A DNA stretch of 64,000 bases from Scleropages formosus (Eukaryota > Chordata > Actinopteri > Osteoglossiformes > Osteoglossidae). The stretch's first letter is position 1. Each line of letters starts with the position of its first letter. Where the stretch lies: positions 10,241,394-10,305,393 of the forward strand of contig NC_041821.1 of the NCBI RefSeq assembly GCF_900964775.1, in the 5' to 3' direction. The translations under genes were made by a program, and so were the position numbers. The notes under the pieces are model-generated. The model worked only from the letters and a program-made list of their open reading frames with translations. It was not told the DNA's origin and did no database searches. Positions 46,801-59,927 of the stretch are shown one piece after another.

Positions 46801-48428
46801 AAACCCATGGCTGCACCTTCCATTCATCTATACATACATCTAACAATCTATTTTTAGGACCATCTTGTTGCCCAAAAGGCCCAGGCACTGTGATGGAGCA
46901 GCACTACTTGATGCACCACTATGGCAGCACAGACTGATTAAAAAATCATTAACAGAAGTTACAAGTCATTAATTAGTTGAATATGATCATTAATTGACTA
47001 CTTCTCCCAACACATAGAACAACGCCGATCAGCACTAATTTCAAAAATGATGACTTGTAACAACATATTTAAATAGCACTGTTGGAAAATTTGAACCCAT
47101 GAAGTTTATTTCCCTCCACTGAGTCACACACTGTTGGAAAAAAGCTACTGCTGTTAAACTCAACAATTTTCATGTCCATTAATGTATAAAATGTGGCAAG
47201 TGAAATGTATATTATTTTGTTATATCACGGAAAATTTGTGCCAGACCGTGTAAAGGTCTAACATCATATCCTGTGAAGAGTCTTCACATCATAGGGAAAT
47301 ATGTGGATTCAAACCCACATCCCAGGACCTGTGAGGCACCAGCACTACCTGCTGTGCCACCCTGCTGCTCCGAAAAGAGAAACTTGGTTCAAATTTGGAT
47401 GTGATCATATACCCACATCTCACCACAATTGTGCGGATTGCAATGTTACCAGTCAAACACCTCCTGTTAAAACTTTTATCAATAAGTGTCCAAACCCCTC
47501 ATTATGTCAGTAGTCACAGGTGCGCCAGTAACCCACCTTATTACCTTATTTTTTCCAAAATTACAGTATGACCTTCCCCATCTACACTTTTAAAGTGTGG
47601 AAAATATTTTTTTCATACCAACTGTAATTCAGTGGAACTGAAACCCACCCTTATCTTCTGTCACAGGAAAGGATTAAAGGAAGAAAAACTCTTAACACTC
47701 ACTGTCGCCGGGATAAGATGACACGTTTATTTTCCGGTATTAATGGCCATCATCATGTGTTTGTAAAACTGCGATGGTGATAACAAGTTCTGAAGAAATG
47801 TGTGTGTGTGTGTACCGTATACACACCGCGCGTCGACTATCTGCGTGTTATTTTCTTACACTTTATTATAACACAAATCAATCAAGCTTTGCCATTATTA
47901 CCTTCGGTTGTGTGTACTGTGTGTGTGTGTGTGCGCAATAAAATCGTCCAGTTTATATAGGCGTATACATTTTATTTATATATAACTATGTAATCACATA
48001 TATATATATACTGTACATAATAACACTGAGAAAAACAATATATTAAAAAAAACAATAGAAAACGCGAAAAATGTATTTCAATTAATTTATTTAAAAAAAT
48101 CATATTTTATTATACAGTTTATATATAAATGTATACTGTATATTATGAACGTAGGCCTATGTATTAAACACATCATATATTTACATGTATGTATCTATTT
48201 GTCACCACCATGTCATCCGCCCGTTGGTTAAACAATATTAAAATAAACTTCCAAAGCAAGGGGTTGCGATACACAGTTAGTTGCGTTACGATGGACAATG
48301 TCCAGCGTGCAATACAGTACGCAGTATTACCATATTAATAGTCTATAGTATAGAGTTAATAATTAGTTCCGATTTTGTCCCACTGCGCTCATTTTAAGGA
48401 GATTAAAAGACGTGAAGAAGCGACTCAC

Positions 48429-48590
48429 CTTTGTGCGCAGATGATGATGATCGCTCCTGAACCACACAGATCCAGAGAGATGACTGACGGGACGGTGTGT
48501 GTGAGCTGTGTGTGTGGATGGGTGTGTGGATCGCCGGTCCGAACCGGCCCTTCTGAGGGATGCTGAACAACCCGCCGCTTTTAGCGGCTC
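48429..48590 (-). promoter_or_regulatory. Candidate frmpd1 non-coding first exon and promoter
   Basis: On minus, a GC-rich stretch with a CA/ACACCC tract ends in a consensus donor (CACAAAG|GTGAGTCG, edge 48429). It is the only strong minus-strand donor in a CpG-containing context between frmpd1 and fbxo10. frmpd1 needs an upstream UTR exon because an acceptor precedes its ATG. A poly-C run lies just upstream (48607-48632). Confidence 0.45.
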
Positions 48591-48639
48591 TAATCTCTTC
48601 TGATCTGAACATCCCCCCCCCCCCTCCCCCCCCACTGAC

Positions 48640-51600
48640 TGCCAATTACCCCAACCCAGACAAAATATGTAAATGTGGAAACTGTTTAACAATCAGGGAA
48701 AAACTCATTTGTGAAGTACGAAACCCAAAATAAATTTTTCAAAAAGGCATAAAAATAATTGTGATAAAACGGCTGACTGGAAGTGTGTGAAAATGGTCGC
48801 GCGAGTGTCGCCCCCTGCCGGCACGTAGAGGCCGTTGTACAATGAAGTGCAGTTCGAGGCGGGTGAGGGGTCGCTGATGTTGGAGGGAAACCCGAGGAGG
48901 TCAATAAGCTTCTAAAAATAAATATGGCACTTAATTTGTACTCACCATGTCAATAGATAGATCCATGGTCTGGACAAAGGAAGCCAAATCATACCTTGTT
49001 ACCAACTGTCTCGGGCTTATCCTGAAAGCATTTTACACTCGGGAAACTGAGTAAACACATGCACAGATAAACAAATACTAATTTGAAAATTCTACATCTC
49101 ACATACACAGTAATCCTGTGCGATACCTGGTAAAAACTCCAGTTTACCCACAGTGGTAGCTGGGTGGCCCGGAGGACAAGTCAGTTGGTACAAGCAGAAA
49201 TGTTTATGTATTCAGTGGACGCATCCGGCATATCCTTCATATTTCTCCATAATAATAATAATCTGTGAAGTGTGAGAAGATATAAAGTCTGAGCAGTTAG
49301 TGAGTCACGAAGAAGCACTTGAACCTGTATTCAGGTATATTTGACAATGCATATGCATGCATAACCTTCACTAGACCAGTTATAACAACTGCTGATTCAA
49401 GTACCAGGTGTACCCAGATAATCACAAATTGTAGTACATAAAGCATATTTGTGATCATAAATGCATAATGCATCATGATTCCTTCTAAAAAGAAACTCTT
49501 AAATGCTTTCGGTGGCTATAACCAACTTGAACAATCAGAAATATAGAGGGCCACCAAAAGCATATATTTCCTTTTCGAAAAAATCATAGTGCATTATACA
49601 TTCATAAACACAAATATGCTTCATGTGTTTCACTGACAAGCAAATTTTACGAACCACAAAACTAAACGCAGCCGAATAAAAGTATTTTTTTCTATTCCTG
49701 AGTCGGCTGTAACATAAGTAGGTGAAATATAAACCTTCTAACAACACATCCCTCCCCAAGTGTCTGCGCTCTGGTGTCTTCTTCCTCTGTGGCCTCAAGT
49801 AATTAACTCCTCTTAATTATTCGGCTGCTTCTTGTTGTTACCGGGGCTTTGGTCAGGGAGACTGCAAAGGAGCCCTAAAACATATGCAAAAATAGCCCTT
49901 AAATATAGGGAATATTGTTATTTTTATCCAGTGTCATGATGGAATACACTTGCTGCAGGAGATTCATCACGGACGTCTTCTAAAGACAAAACCACAGGAT
50001 GAGACTGAACACTGGTGCTGGTAGAGGATGACAACTTATGTTTCCATTGCAAAACAAACCAGACATTTAGTGCTGCTCCAGCTGCCAGTTTACCATGCAG
50101 AGGTACCAGTGAAAATAGAGTCTCCACCCTGAAGACACCGAGGAACCCTGGGTGACATCCCTCACTGCTTATAAGACAACAGGTGTGTCCAGGGAAACAA
50201 CGTACTGCATTCGACACAATGGGGGAATGAGGTAAGACGTGTGTGTGTGTCTTTCTCATGAGTTTCGCTCTAGTCAGTTGTTTTTCGCTGGATCATGTAC
50301 TGTACTCTAGCCATTGTGACCAGAAAATACTGTCAGTGACAATCAGGTTTTACCGTATGTCAGATGTGCATTAAAGAGCACATGTAAGCATCCTTCAGCC
50401 ATGAGCTCACTCACCTGTACAAATCCTCTTAAAGTGTATATTCCTGCCCTTTCTATACTAGTCATTAGTGTAAAAATACTGTGAACTGCATAGTTTGTTC
50501 ACTCTGAGTGGTATACTGATTTAGAGAGCAGCATATGCTGAATGAATACATATACTGCATGTGAAGAAAACCAGTACTTAATGATATTATTAATTTCCAA
50601 AAAAAACAGGCAGAAGTAGTGTTGCATATTTTTTTTTATTAATGTAGTTTATATAAGACGGGCTATATCTCGTATATGTTGCTATAATAATGACTGAGCA
50701 AGATTTTGATTATCCTTTAGATACTGATGATATCGAAGGCTGTCTTCGGAGGTTCTATAAGGGTTCGACCTACTGTACTTTACAGCAAGCAGCGTAGTGT
50801 CACGGTACTAAAGGCTGCCGACGGTGCAGACTCTAGTTTCACAGCTGTCGTTTGTCCACCACAGCCTTTGTCATCCCTCTTTGTTTAAGCAGAGGAAACA
50901 GTTTTAAATGGTGCTGAGAAGATCAAATCCCTTCCTCGCCTCCTCATTGCAGCTGGATGCCGAAAGGCCCTTTCAGCGCATAGCAGAGGAAATGGCGTCA
51001 ATTTGACATATCAAATACGCTTCTTGCTCCGGAGTGTCGTGTCCCTTTGGCGGTTTTTAGTTTCATGAGTTATTTTTTTTTTTTTTACTTTTTTCACGAA
51101 ACTTGAGTTACGCACTGCAGCGCAGTCGTCGCAGCCAGAGTTTCCACGACACAATCCCAGGGGTTCAGTTGTACTGGGAAGGTGGTGGCTTTGGGCTCCC
51201 AAAAGGAGGAGCCCATGTAGGAACAAAAACAACAAGAACGTTACGCAGCCAAGCAGCGAGACAGATGTCATGTCACACAACCGAGGCGCTACAGACAGTG
51301 AGGTGGAAGAACACAGGTCCTTGGTTAATTTCCTTCTGAAGGCTGAATGATGACCCCCTGCAGATCAGATTCCCACGGCACGGCCCACTCGCAATCACAC
51401 CTGTTGGTATTTTACACGTATTTCGACATTGTACGTGTGGATACGTTACTAATTATGTCACTAAGGACATGTTTGCACTGGTTGCTCAGAATTCCATTTC
51501 GTCCATATAATATAGCAGATTTCTATATGTCCCACAGTACTGAAAGAGTGATAAATATGGTATTGTACTGCTCATTTGTGTATCTTATAATATTTAATAA

Positions 51601-51730
51601 ATAAATTTAAAAAAAATTGGTGTGGGTATCAGGATTTGTCTATCCTCTGTCTTATGCACCTGCTTGAACAATGAACCTCAGTGCAGCAAGTGGTAGGGAA
51701 CAAACTAGGTTTGCTTGAGACTTTCATGCC
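48640..51730. other. Intergenic, frmpd1 to fbxo10
   Basis: No supported exon. The fbxo10 promoter and any non-coding first exon should lie here or between 51.0 and 52.0 kb, but no clear candidate stands out. Confidence 0.4.
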
Positions 51731-51734
51731 TGCA

Positions 51735-51850
51735 GCTATGTCTCCTTCTCTCAATGTAATGCATAAATTGTACTTTTGCTGAGATGTACGTCGCCTTGGA
51801 CAAAAGCGTCTGCTAAATGAACAAATGTAAATGTAAATGTAAATACAGCC
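51735..51850 (+). repeat. LINE/SINE 3' tail fragment upstream of fbxo10
   Basis: Contains GACAAAAGCGTCTGCTAAAT then repeated AAATGTAAATGT units. It is the cleanest example of the tail module shared with family B SINEs. Confidence 0.6.
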
Positions 51851-52010
51851 CAGTGTAGAAAGGTTTCTTCACAAGCACTGTTCTCAAAGGTATGGTAATG
51901 CAGCCTTTGCTGTTTGTGTCGAACCTGCTGTTGATGTTCACGCCTGTTAACCAAACTGCCCCCCGTTCCATTCCTCTGTGCCGCTTCTGGGGAGGTGGTG
52001 CAGTGGAACA

Positions 52011-55000
52011 ATGGACGTTTGCAGCCTGCCCGTGGAGCTCTTTCGGGCGATCCTGGCCTACCTGTCCCTGGCTGACCTGGGCCGCTGCGGCACGGTGTGC
52101 CGGGCCTGGCGTGAGCTCATACTGGGCTTGGACAAAACCCTCTGGCGCCAGTTATTCTGGCGCCGCCCCGAGTGGCGTCACCCCAGCTGGCCCATCCGGC
52201 CTCACGAGGAACCCCCTTCGTGGAGGGAGGCCCTGCGGAAGAACCTGCAAGCCACTCGCATCTGGAGCCTGCACGCTCCCGAACTGGACCCCTCCAGCTG
52301 CCTCCACCTGTTCCGTCGCCGGAAGGAGTGTCGGTTGTGGCACGTTGGAGCCGGATGCGAACATAAGACGCTTCGGGGAGCCCTGGGGGCAGCGGGGGCC
52401 TATGACAGGGTACTCCTGCACCCTGGGGTGTACGAGGAGCAGGCGGAAGTGGTTCTGAAGGTACCTGTGGAGGTTATAGGCAACGGGAAGTTTGGGGAGG
52501 TCACATTACTAGTGAGCATTGACCAGCAGTGTCCTACTGCTCGATTCTGTAACCTGGTCCTCATGCCTCCCTGGTTCTCACCGGTAATCTACAAGGTTAG
52601 TGTATTTCACCGCATTTTTTAATGAGCCGAAGGCTCGCAGGTGAGTTTCCCAGTGTCAAAGGTCTTCCACAAATCTCACCTTCCATTATATTTTTCCTTC
52701 CAGACGTCTTCTGGCCACGTGCAGTTGGACAGCTGTAACTTGGAAGGTGGCCAGCTGCAGATTCGAGGACCTGGGACTTGCCTGGTCAGGTTCTGCTCAT
52801 TCGGACGAGCAGGAGGAGCCAGCTTCCAGGGAGTGTCGCTCAGCTTGCTGGAAAACTGTGACTTCTCAGGCAGCAATGCCAGTTCCGTCACTGTGGAGGG
52901 TGCGCCCGTCTTGGACCGCAACTGGGCTTGGAAGCACCTGAGCGTCCTGGCCAGGTCTTCCACCCCTAACCCTACTGCAGCAGAAGAAGGGAACAGAAAA
53001 GAGGAGAGGACAAATGGTACCAACCCCCCGTGTGTGGCTGCAGCCCAGGAGGAGGAGTGGATGAAGAAAGGGGGTCATAAGAGGAGGAGGTGCTGGGAGT
53101 GCAGAGAGGACTTTGTGGTCAAGGGCAGCTGCAGCGAAAGTGAGCCAAGCGAGGAAGAGGACGGAGCCTGTGATGAAGGAGATAGCCTCCTTGTAGGAGC
53201 TTATACGCTCTCCCATGATCATCACAGCCTCGCTCACCTTTTGACGAAGCCGCAAGGCTGGTCTTGCTCTGGCCCCAGCATGGAGACCCCTGGGATACGC
53301 ACTCTCCAGCAAGAGCTGCAGCTGGATCAGGAGGCTTCGCTTCTGGCCAGCTCGATCCAGGGCTGCGTCCTGCGGGGCTGCCTGTTCCGGGACGGCAAGG
53401 GAGGCGTGCTGGCGTGCAACGGTGGCCGGGCCCGGCTGGAGGGCAACGCGTTCCGAGGCCTGCACTGCGGAGTGCGCTGCGTGCAAAATGCCAGGGTAGC
53501 CACGTCCATCTGAAGCCACACACCCTTAGTTCTGGTGTTTGCCTATAGAGGAGACCATGCACACTTTCTCCTTCGCAATCATGTTAATAACTTATCTGTC
53601 GTGCAGGGCTGTTAAGAGCAACATATTATAATGAACCTTCACATCCATATGGTATAATATTTGATGGAGATCTCTTTTCCTGTCTGTGACTTATTTATGC
53701 TGCATCCGTTTGACCAGCAGATGATGCTGTGCCCAAAAAACGGTTGCCACGGGGAGGACGCGTTTCTCTGACTCCGGATCCTAAATGAGAACATGTTTAC
53801 AAGCAAAAGGAAGCCTGTGTGGCACCAAGATTGCTGTAATTATTTTGTGCTGTGAACTTTTTGCATATATTCTTTCCTTGTGACTTGCTTTCCTTCTGCC
53901 GTCTCCCTCCTCCTCTCCCATTAGATTGTAATGCTGCGGAATGAGGTGTGTGGGTGCTGGGCATCTGGTGTGTTCCTGCGCCTCTCTGCCCAGGGGCTCA
54001 TCGCCGAGAATGACATTCACACCAACGGAGAGGCAGGCTTGGACATCCGCAAGGGAGCCAACTCCATCGTCCTGGTAATGCACCGCGCAATGTGTCTAGA
54101 CTGCCATAGAGTTGCGTCTCGACCCCCCACGGACTTACACCTCTAAACCACAACAAACTTTTTTTTTTTGCACTCTTCAAAAAAAAGTAACAGCAGACTG
54201 TTATATAAACGTTCTGCGATGGGAAAGGAACGGCACTCTGTGTTGGCTGAAGTGGTCTCTCTGACAGCCCTGTTGAATCGCAACAGCCACCGTGTTCACT
54301 CCAGGTTCAGATAGAACTGGGGGCGCAGTGATCCTTGGCTGAGTGTGTGCATTTACATTTGTTCATCCAACTGATGCTTTTGTACAAAGCGACTTCAAGG
54401 TTAAGAGCACACCGACACAGAACGTGCCTTGAAATAAAACAAGAGGTCAAGGCTATGGAAATACCACCAATGCAAATGTGACAAACCAAGTGCATGCATA
54501 ACTCCACATAGTGCATGAAAGAGGAGTTCATCTCAACATTGGGGCAGCTCAGCAGGAAGGTCAACCTAGGCTTCCTATTCCATACTCACACCTTCATAAC
54601 ATTCTAACAAAGACAAAGTCATGTGTCATGACAACAGTGGAGATGGGCTCAAGTTTATGTGCGTTTATATTTATGTGTGTGGCAGACGCATTTCTTCCAT
54701 GACATCACATCTTGCTCACAGTATACAGTATGTTCTGGTAGTGTAGTCTGGTAGTCCTCCTCTAGCCAACGGTCGCAGGTTTGAATACCATCTCCAGCTG
54801 TAGTACCCTTGAGAAAAGTACTTACCTTAAATTGCTCCAATAAAATTACCCAGCTGTATAAATGGGTGAACAACCATAGGTACATTAATATTGTTTGATG
54901 CCGCTGTTTTCATAGCTCACATATTCCAGTATCCACCTGTATAAGGGATCTACAAATGGGAAAATAGGTATGTAAAAGTAGGAGGTGAAGGGTGTTTGGC

Positions 55001-58000
55001 CAGGTCCCGCTCTCTGCTGGGTCTGGGGTTCGAGTCCTACTTGGGGTGCCTTGTGACAGACTGGCGTCCCGTCCTGGATGCGTCCCCATCTCCTCTAGCC
55101 TTGCGTCCCGTGTTGCCGGGTTAGGCTCCGGCTTGCTGCAACCCCGCTCGGGATAAACAGTTTCAGCCAGCGTGTATGTGTGTGCGTAGTAGCAGGTGGT
55201 GAACTATTACCTTACAAATCTGCCTTACGAAGGTTTCATGATGTCGGGAGGAGAAAAGGGTCTGAAAGAGATGAGTTTTGACATTCTTCCTGAAAGTTGG
55301 AAGGGAATCAGCAGTTCTGAGTGAACACAGTGGTGCTAAGATTGCCCTTTGGACATGACCTAAGCACAGCAGAGGTTAAATGTCATCTGAAGTGTCACTT
55401 TCGGTCTTCATTTACTGTTACGTCACTTATTACAAACGGGGATCAGTGATCTACAGCAACATTTCAACTGGGACAACCGAGCAATGCGTCCGCAGAGAAG
55501 AAAACACGTTTAGCCTTTCCTAATGCAGGAGCCGCAGCCTTCTTTCTGTCTGCAGTGTAACAGGATACACGGTGGTCTGCGTTCCGGGATCGTCGTCCTT
55601 GGAAACGGGAAAGCCTCCATCCGCAGCAACAAGATCTACGGCAATAAGGAGGCTGGCATCTACATACTGTACAAAGGGAACCCCGTGGTGAGGTGTGTGG
55701 GAGGAGTCCTAGGAGTGTGTAGTCAGCATCAGGACTATTGTACTGTTACTTTTGCATAACCCAGTTATCGGGGCATTGTCAGCACCCTTTAGCGCACAAT
55801 TGGAGGAGTGCTGCACGAAGACACCAGGAGCGAGTGAAAGTGGTGTGCATTAGGTATCGTAGGACAGCTGGTAGGGTCGTAGTTAGAGCTTCTACCTTTG
55901 GACCCTCGCCTCCAGCTGTAGTACCCTTGACCAAGGTACTTACCGTAAAATTAGCCAGCTGTATAAATGGGTAAATACTTGTAAGTACCTTAATATTGTA
56001 AGCTGCTTCGGAGAAAAGCGTCAGCTAAACGACTAAATCTATTGTGCGTTACAGGGGGAACCACGTCTTCCAGGGCCAGGCGGCAGGAATTGCGGTCTGT
56101 GAGAATGGCAGGGGCCTCATTGTTGGTATGCTTCACTCACCGGGTCTGGGTGGACGTTATAACACCCCACACATGATACCATACAGTAAATTTCACCAGT
56201 AAGTACTGGAACAGGTCTCTGTTCAGGACAACCTTTGACAATGAGAAGTTAGTTAATGAAACAAATTTGGTCATGTTATTGTTCCTAAAATGTGTTCCCA
56301 CAAGAAAATTTGAACTTCAACTACTGACGGTCAACAGCATGCACTCAAAGTTTTTTTTCCCCCCTCCATGACAGACAATGTGATTGAGGAGAACCAGTGG
56401 GGGGGTGTCGATGTCAGAAGGGGGGGTGACCCAGTTCTGAGGAATAACTTCATATGTCATGGCTACTCAGACGGCGTGGTACTGGGTGACAGGAGCCGGG
56501 GACTTGTCGAGGGAAATCACATCTACTGTGAGTGCAGCCTCTTTGTGTGTCTGTTTAGGTCCCCCGATGGTTTAAATTGAGAAGACTTCTGTCTGCACCG
56601 CTGCTCATGTGGAACATGAAATGATTATAAGACTCAATCTACGTTATAACCTCAAAGGCTACTTAAAACTGGAGGCTGGTAAGACACGGTGAACTCAACA
56701 GGCTGCTGTTCTCCCTGCAGGCAATAAGGGCTGTGGTGTTTGGGTCATGTCATCCAGCCTGACCCAGGTCTCAGGGAACCACATCACTCACAACGGGATG
56801 TACGGTGTGGCTGTGTTCTGCCACAAAGATGAAGATGGTGCTGAAAGAGGAGCAGGGGGAAGCGACCACAGCTTCAGTGGGGAGGGCGAGCTGCTCACCT
56901 GGGAGGGGAACTTGGAGATCGAGGATGAGCCTCCGCTGTTCCGCCGACCTATCAGCATCACCCTCGTGGAGAGCAACTGCGTGAGTCATAACGGAGGTGG
57001 GATCTTCTGTGACCTTCGGCACATTTCGACTTATTTAATGAGCCGACGCTGTTCTGCAAAACAAACGGAGCTCCTCTTTGGGTTCCGCGGTTCTGTTTAG
57101 CCGTGTCCCTCTTCCGCACAGGGGCAGGGCTGTACGTGAGAAGCAACGAGGCCCTGAACGTGGTCGGCAACGCCGTGCACAGTAACCTGGGAGCGGGTGT
57201 GTCTGTGCTGCAGAGCGATCTGCCGGCCCACCTGCTCGCCAACTGCATAGCGAGCAACAGCCACGCAGGAGTCACCGTGGAGACGGGCTGCTGCGTGGAA
57301 CTGCGCGGCAACGGCATCTACGACAACGGAGGCCACGGGGTGAGCTGCCGCGGCGACGGGCAGATCGTGGAGAACGATGTGGTGGGGAACGGCGGCTGCG
57401 GGATACGGTTGATGGAGTCCAATGACATCAGGGTGAGCCGGAGGAAGACGGTGCGAATTCACAAAGGGCAGCGTCCACATGCTCAATGCGACATGTGCTA
57501 AACTACTCCATGCCCTCCCCTTTGCCAGGTGCTAAGGAACCGTGTTCAGCCGTTGCGGGGTTGTGGTATTGCGGTGCTCGGGGAGGTGAAGGGGGCTGTG
57601 GAGAACAACACGCTGTTCCAGAGCAGCCCTAGGAGCAGCAAACCCCTGCTCTACCAGGACCCCAGCAACAGCACCTGCCTGCTGAGCAACAACACCCTGC
57701 GGGCTTGCAGCTCATGGAGGTCAGCACACTCCCATTTACTGGCTGCCAATTCTTCTCTCAAGTGCTCATTTTCCCTTTTTGCATACTTATTTTCAAAGTC
57801 TCTACATTCTTTTAATTCTGCTCACTATGGTATTTATGACCAATTTAGTCAGTTGTAGTGGGACACCCCTGCAGGAGTGACAAATGCCATTGTGCGTGGA
57901 CAGTGTATCATCGGTGTTGTAATACCTTTTAGAAGTTTAGTCTTTTTTTTTTATTTGCTTTACTTTTTATTAATCTAATTTTTATGAGCGGGGGGCACAG

Positions 58001-58642
58001 TGGGTTTGGCCTGTGCCTGCTCTCTGGTGGATCTGGGGTTCGAGTCCTCTTTGGGGTGCCTTGCAGCAAACTAACATTCCATGCTGGGTGTGTCCCCTCC
58101 CCCTCCAGCCTTGTGCCCTGTGTTGCCGGGTTAGGCTCCAGTTCGCCACGACCCCCCTTGGGACAGCATGTGTAATTTTTATGAAAATCCCCAATATTGT
58201 GTGAGGACCACTATTAAAATCTTCCACGAGTTGAACGCTTCGGCCTTGCAAAATTTATCTTGGAGTTTTTCCACCCGAGATCAGAATAACATCCAGCTGT
58301 TCCCTGCGTAACACCCTAGTGACTGAGTACGATGTACTCACCGTGGTCCGTGTCTCACATAATTCCAAAAAGACTTTTCTGCGTCCTCTAAAGTATTGAT
58401 GTCATCCCATAAATGTTATGCTATTTGCCTGAACTGACAATACGGACACTTGCCTTTGCAGAACTGAAGAGGACGACCCAACCTGGGCCCTGGACAGCCC
58501 TCCGCCCCGCCCTCAGTTGGAGAGCCGGTCCAGCATCACCCCATCGACCACACAGCGGCCCATTACAACCACGGACCGGATCAGTGCCAGGGTGGAGAGC
58601 GCCTTCCCTAACCGTGCCAGTATAGTCTGTGCCATCCTGTGA
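52011..58642 (+). CDS. fbxo10: F-box only protein 10 (10 coding exons, complete)
   Basis: Substrate receptor of an SCF ubiquitin ligase; human FBXO10 targets BCL2 and others. Exons: 52011-52595, 52704-53495, 53925-54074, 55556-55692, 56055-56125, 56375-56527, 56721-56996, 57122-57432, 57529-57719, 58462-58642. All are GT-AG and in phase, giving 948 aa (human 956). An F-box lies at about 4-45 ([13 protein letters not shown]...). A right-handed parallel beta-helix (PbH1/CASH repeats) begins at about 196 and fills most of the rest, with repeated G-N-x-I and N-G-x-G turns such as [13 protein letters not shown] and [16 protein letters not shown]. The last four residues, CAIL, form a CaaX box. Exon 2 carries a low-complexity, charged insert (about 300-350, including [13 protein letters not shown]) unlike the human linker. 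The ATG at 52011 aligns with the human start. Confidence 0.96.
54730..54910 (+). repeat. tRNA-derived SINE, family B (fbxo10 intron 3)
   Basis: Head with box-B-like GCAGGTTTGAATACC, then GTAGTACCCTTGAG, AAATTGCTCC and a CCCAGCTGTATAAATGGGTG block. An isolated tail fragment of the same family in the opposite orientation lies at 54345-54395. Confidence 0.75.
54989..55186 (+). repeat. tRNA-derived SINE, family A (fbxo10 intron 3)
   Basis: Contains TCTGGGGTTCGAGTCC, GACTGGCGTCCCGTCCTGG and GTTGCCGGGTTAGGCTCC. Imperfect flanking similarity (agtaggaggtgaa and agtagcaggtggtgaa) may be a decayed target duplication. Confidence 0.85.
55861..56038 (+). repeat. tRNA-derived SINE, family B (fbxo10 intron 4)
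   Basis: Head AGGACAGCTGGTAGGGTCGT, with a deletion across the box B region, through to the AGAAAAGCGTCAGCTAAACG tail. It ends about 15 bp before the acceptor of exon 5, so it supplies sequence very close to the splice site. Confidence 0.75.
57988..58172 (+). repeat. tRNA-derived SINE, family A, with perfect 12-bp target-site duplication (fbxo10 intron 9)
   Basis: Family A body flanked by identical taatttttatga at 57976-57987 and 58173-58184. It lacks the (GT)n tail seen in other copies. Confidence 0.9.
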
Positions 58643-59568
58643 ACGCTGCCGGTTTCTAGGTTTGCATCTCAACTTGGCTCATCGGAGGTGCCTTTGGCAG
58701 GACTGGCGGAACATCAGCTGTTCACATTCATAATTCGTAAACCTCCACACCTCCCACGGTGCAGCACTTGTCATACATACAACCTTGCACATCAGACTAC
58801 TGACAATTAGCACCGCAAACCTCGATTTAAAGTTTCATGATTTGGAATTACAAGAAGCCAATGGAGTGAATCTGTAAGAATACCAGTTTTGCTAGACCTT
58901 CATCATCCTCTTTCATACACAACATCAAGGACTTAGAAGCATCCCCATGTTTACAATGTGTATCGTTGGCTGCGGTGGAAGCGCTTTTTTTTGTGGTGGA
59001 TGCAGTATTTTGACAGATCTACACTGTCACTGAAGAGCTTGAGGCGAGTTAAAACGCACGTCCTGCTGCGCCGAGATCAAACGGGAGGAACAGGGAGCTG
59101 TGCAAGACAGATGCCTGGCCTCTGGACTTCTGGAACCTTGACAACAGACACAGACTAGGAGGCTGTCAATAGCCTCCATGGACGGGTCTGTTTTAGGGAG
59201 CGAAAATACAGCATTCTGTTTGCAACGGCAGCACGAGCACTTAGATTGGCTCATGTAAGCAGTGTGACGTCTCCTCATTTCCTCTGCCGGGTTTGCCTGA
59301 TGTTCTGAAACACCCAGCTGTTTACTGTAACAGGAGCCCAATAACAAGAAATCATTCTTCATGCAAACTGCAACACCTCAATAGAGCTTATAGTGTATTG
59401 CAACTTTTCTAAACCATCATGGAATGTTTTGCTTGAGAAGCACCTACATATTTTAGAGTCAATGTTCATAAACATATTCTATCATGTTTCTTCTATATGC
59501 ATGTGTTTGTGCATTTGTCAGTTTGTGCTCAACCAAAGCAAGAGCCTTAACACATCACCTTGAAGCAG

Positions 59569-59574
59569 AATAAA
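59569..59574 (+). terminator. Candidate poly(A) signal of fbxo10
   Basis: AATAAA in GCAGAATAAAAGCATG, about 930 bp beyond the stop codon and before the convergent polr1e 3' end. The interval 58643-59568 is read as fbxo10 3' UTR. Confidence 0.55.
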
Positions 59575-59927
59575 AGCATGTTTCTTTTAGAGATCGCAGG
59601 TTATGTGGAGAACCGATAAAGTTTCATAATGAAAAACAAAAAAAAAAAAAAAAAAACATTTACATTCACAGCCATTACATACAATGCAAATGCTGCACTT
59701 AGTAAATGTCAGAACTGCTAATACACTGATTGTATTAACAGGGACATTTGGATCCTTAATCTCCACTCAAGACACAAATCCATGAAAATGGGTGGTAAAT
59801 ACAGAAAATGACTCGCGGTTGCAGTGTAAAACCAGAACAATAATGTGAGTGTGTGCAAGATGATGTGCCTGTGGAGTCCTAGTCCTCATCTCCAGGGCTC
59901 AAAAGTCCATTTACACCACCAGTCCTC

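Larger units (their letters stand above)
35380..48428 (-). other. Presumed large first intron of frmpd1, with regulatory-looking GC-rich blocks
   Basis: About 13 kb with no supported coding exon. Apart from the SINEs listed separately, it holds unusually GC-rich, non-repetitive stretches with homeodomain-type TAAT/ATTA motifs: about 37980-38300, 39050-40250, 42550-43400 and 44180-44480. TOMM5, which lies at the corresponding place in human, was looked for and not found. The intron assignment depends on the 48.4 kb exon belonging to frmpd1. Confidence 0.4.

Noticed and set aside
48640-52010. Search for tomm5 between frmpd1 and fbxo10
   Set aside because: No frame resembling the roughly 51-residue Tomm5 protein was seen on either strand.
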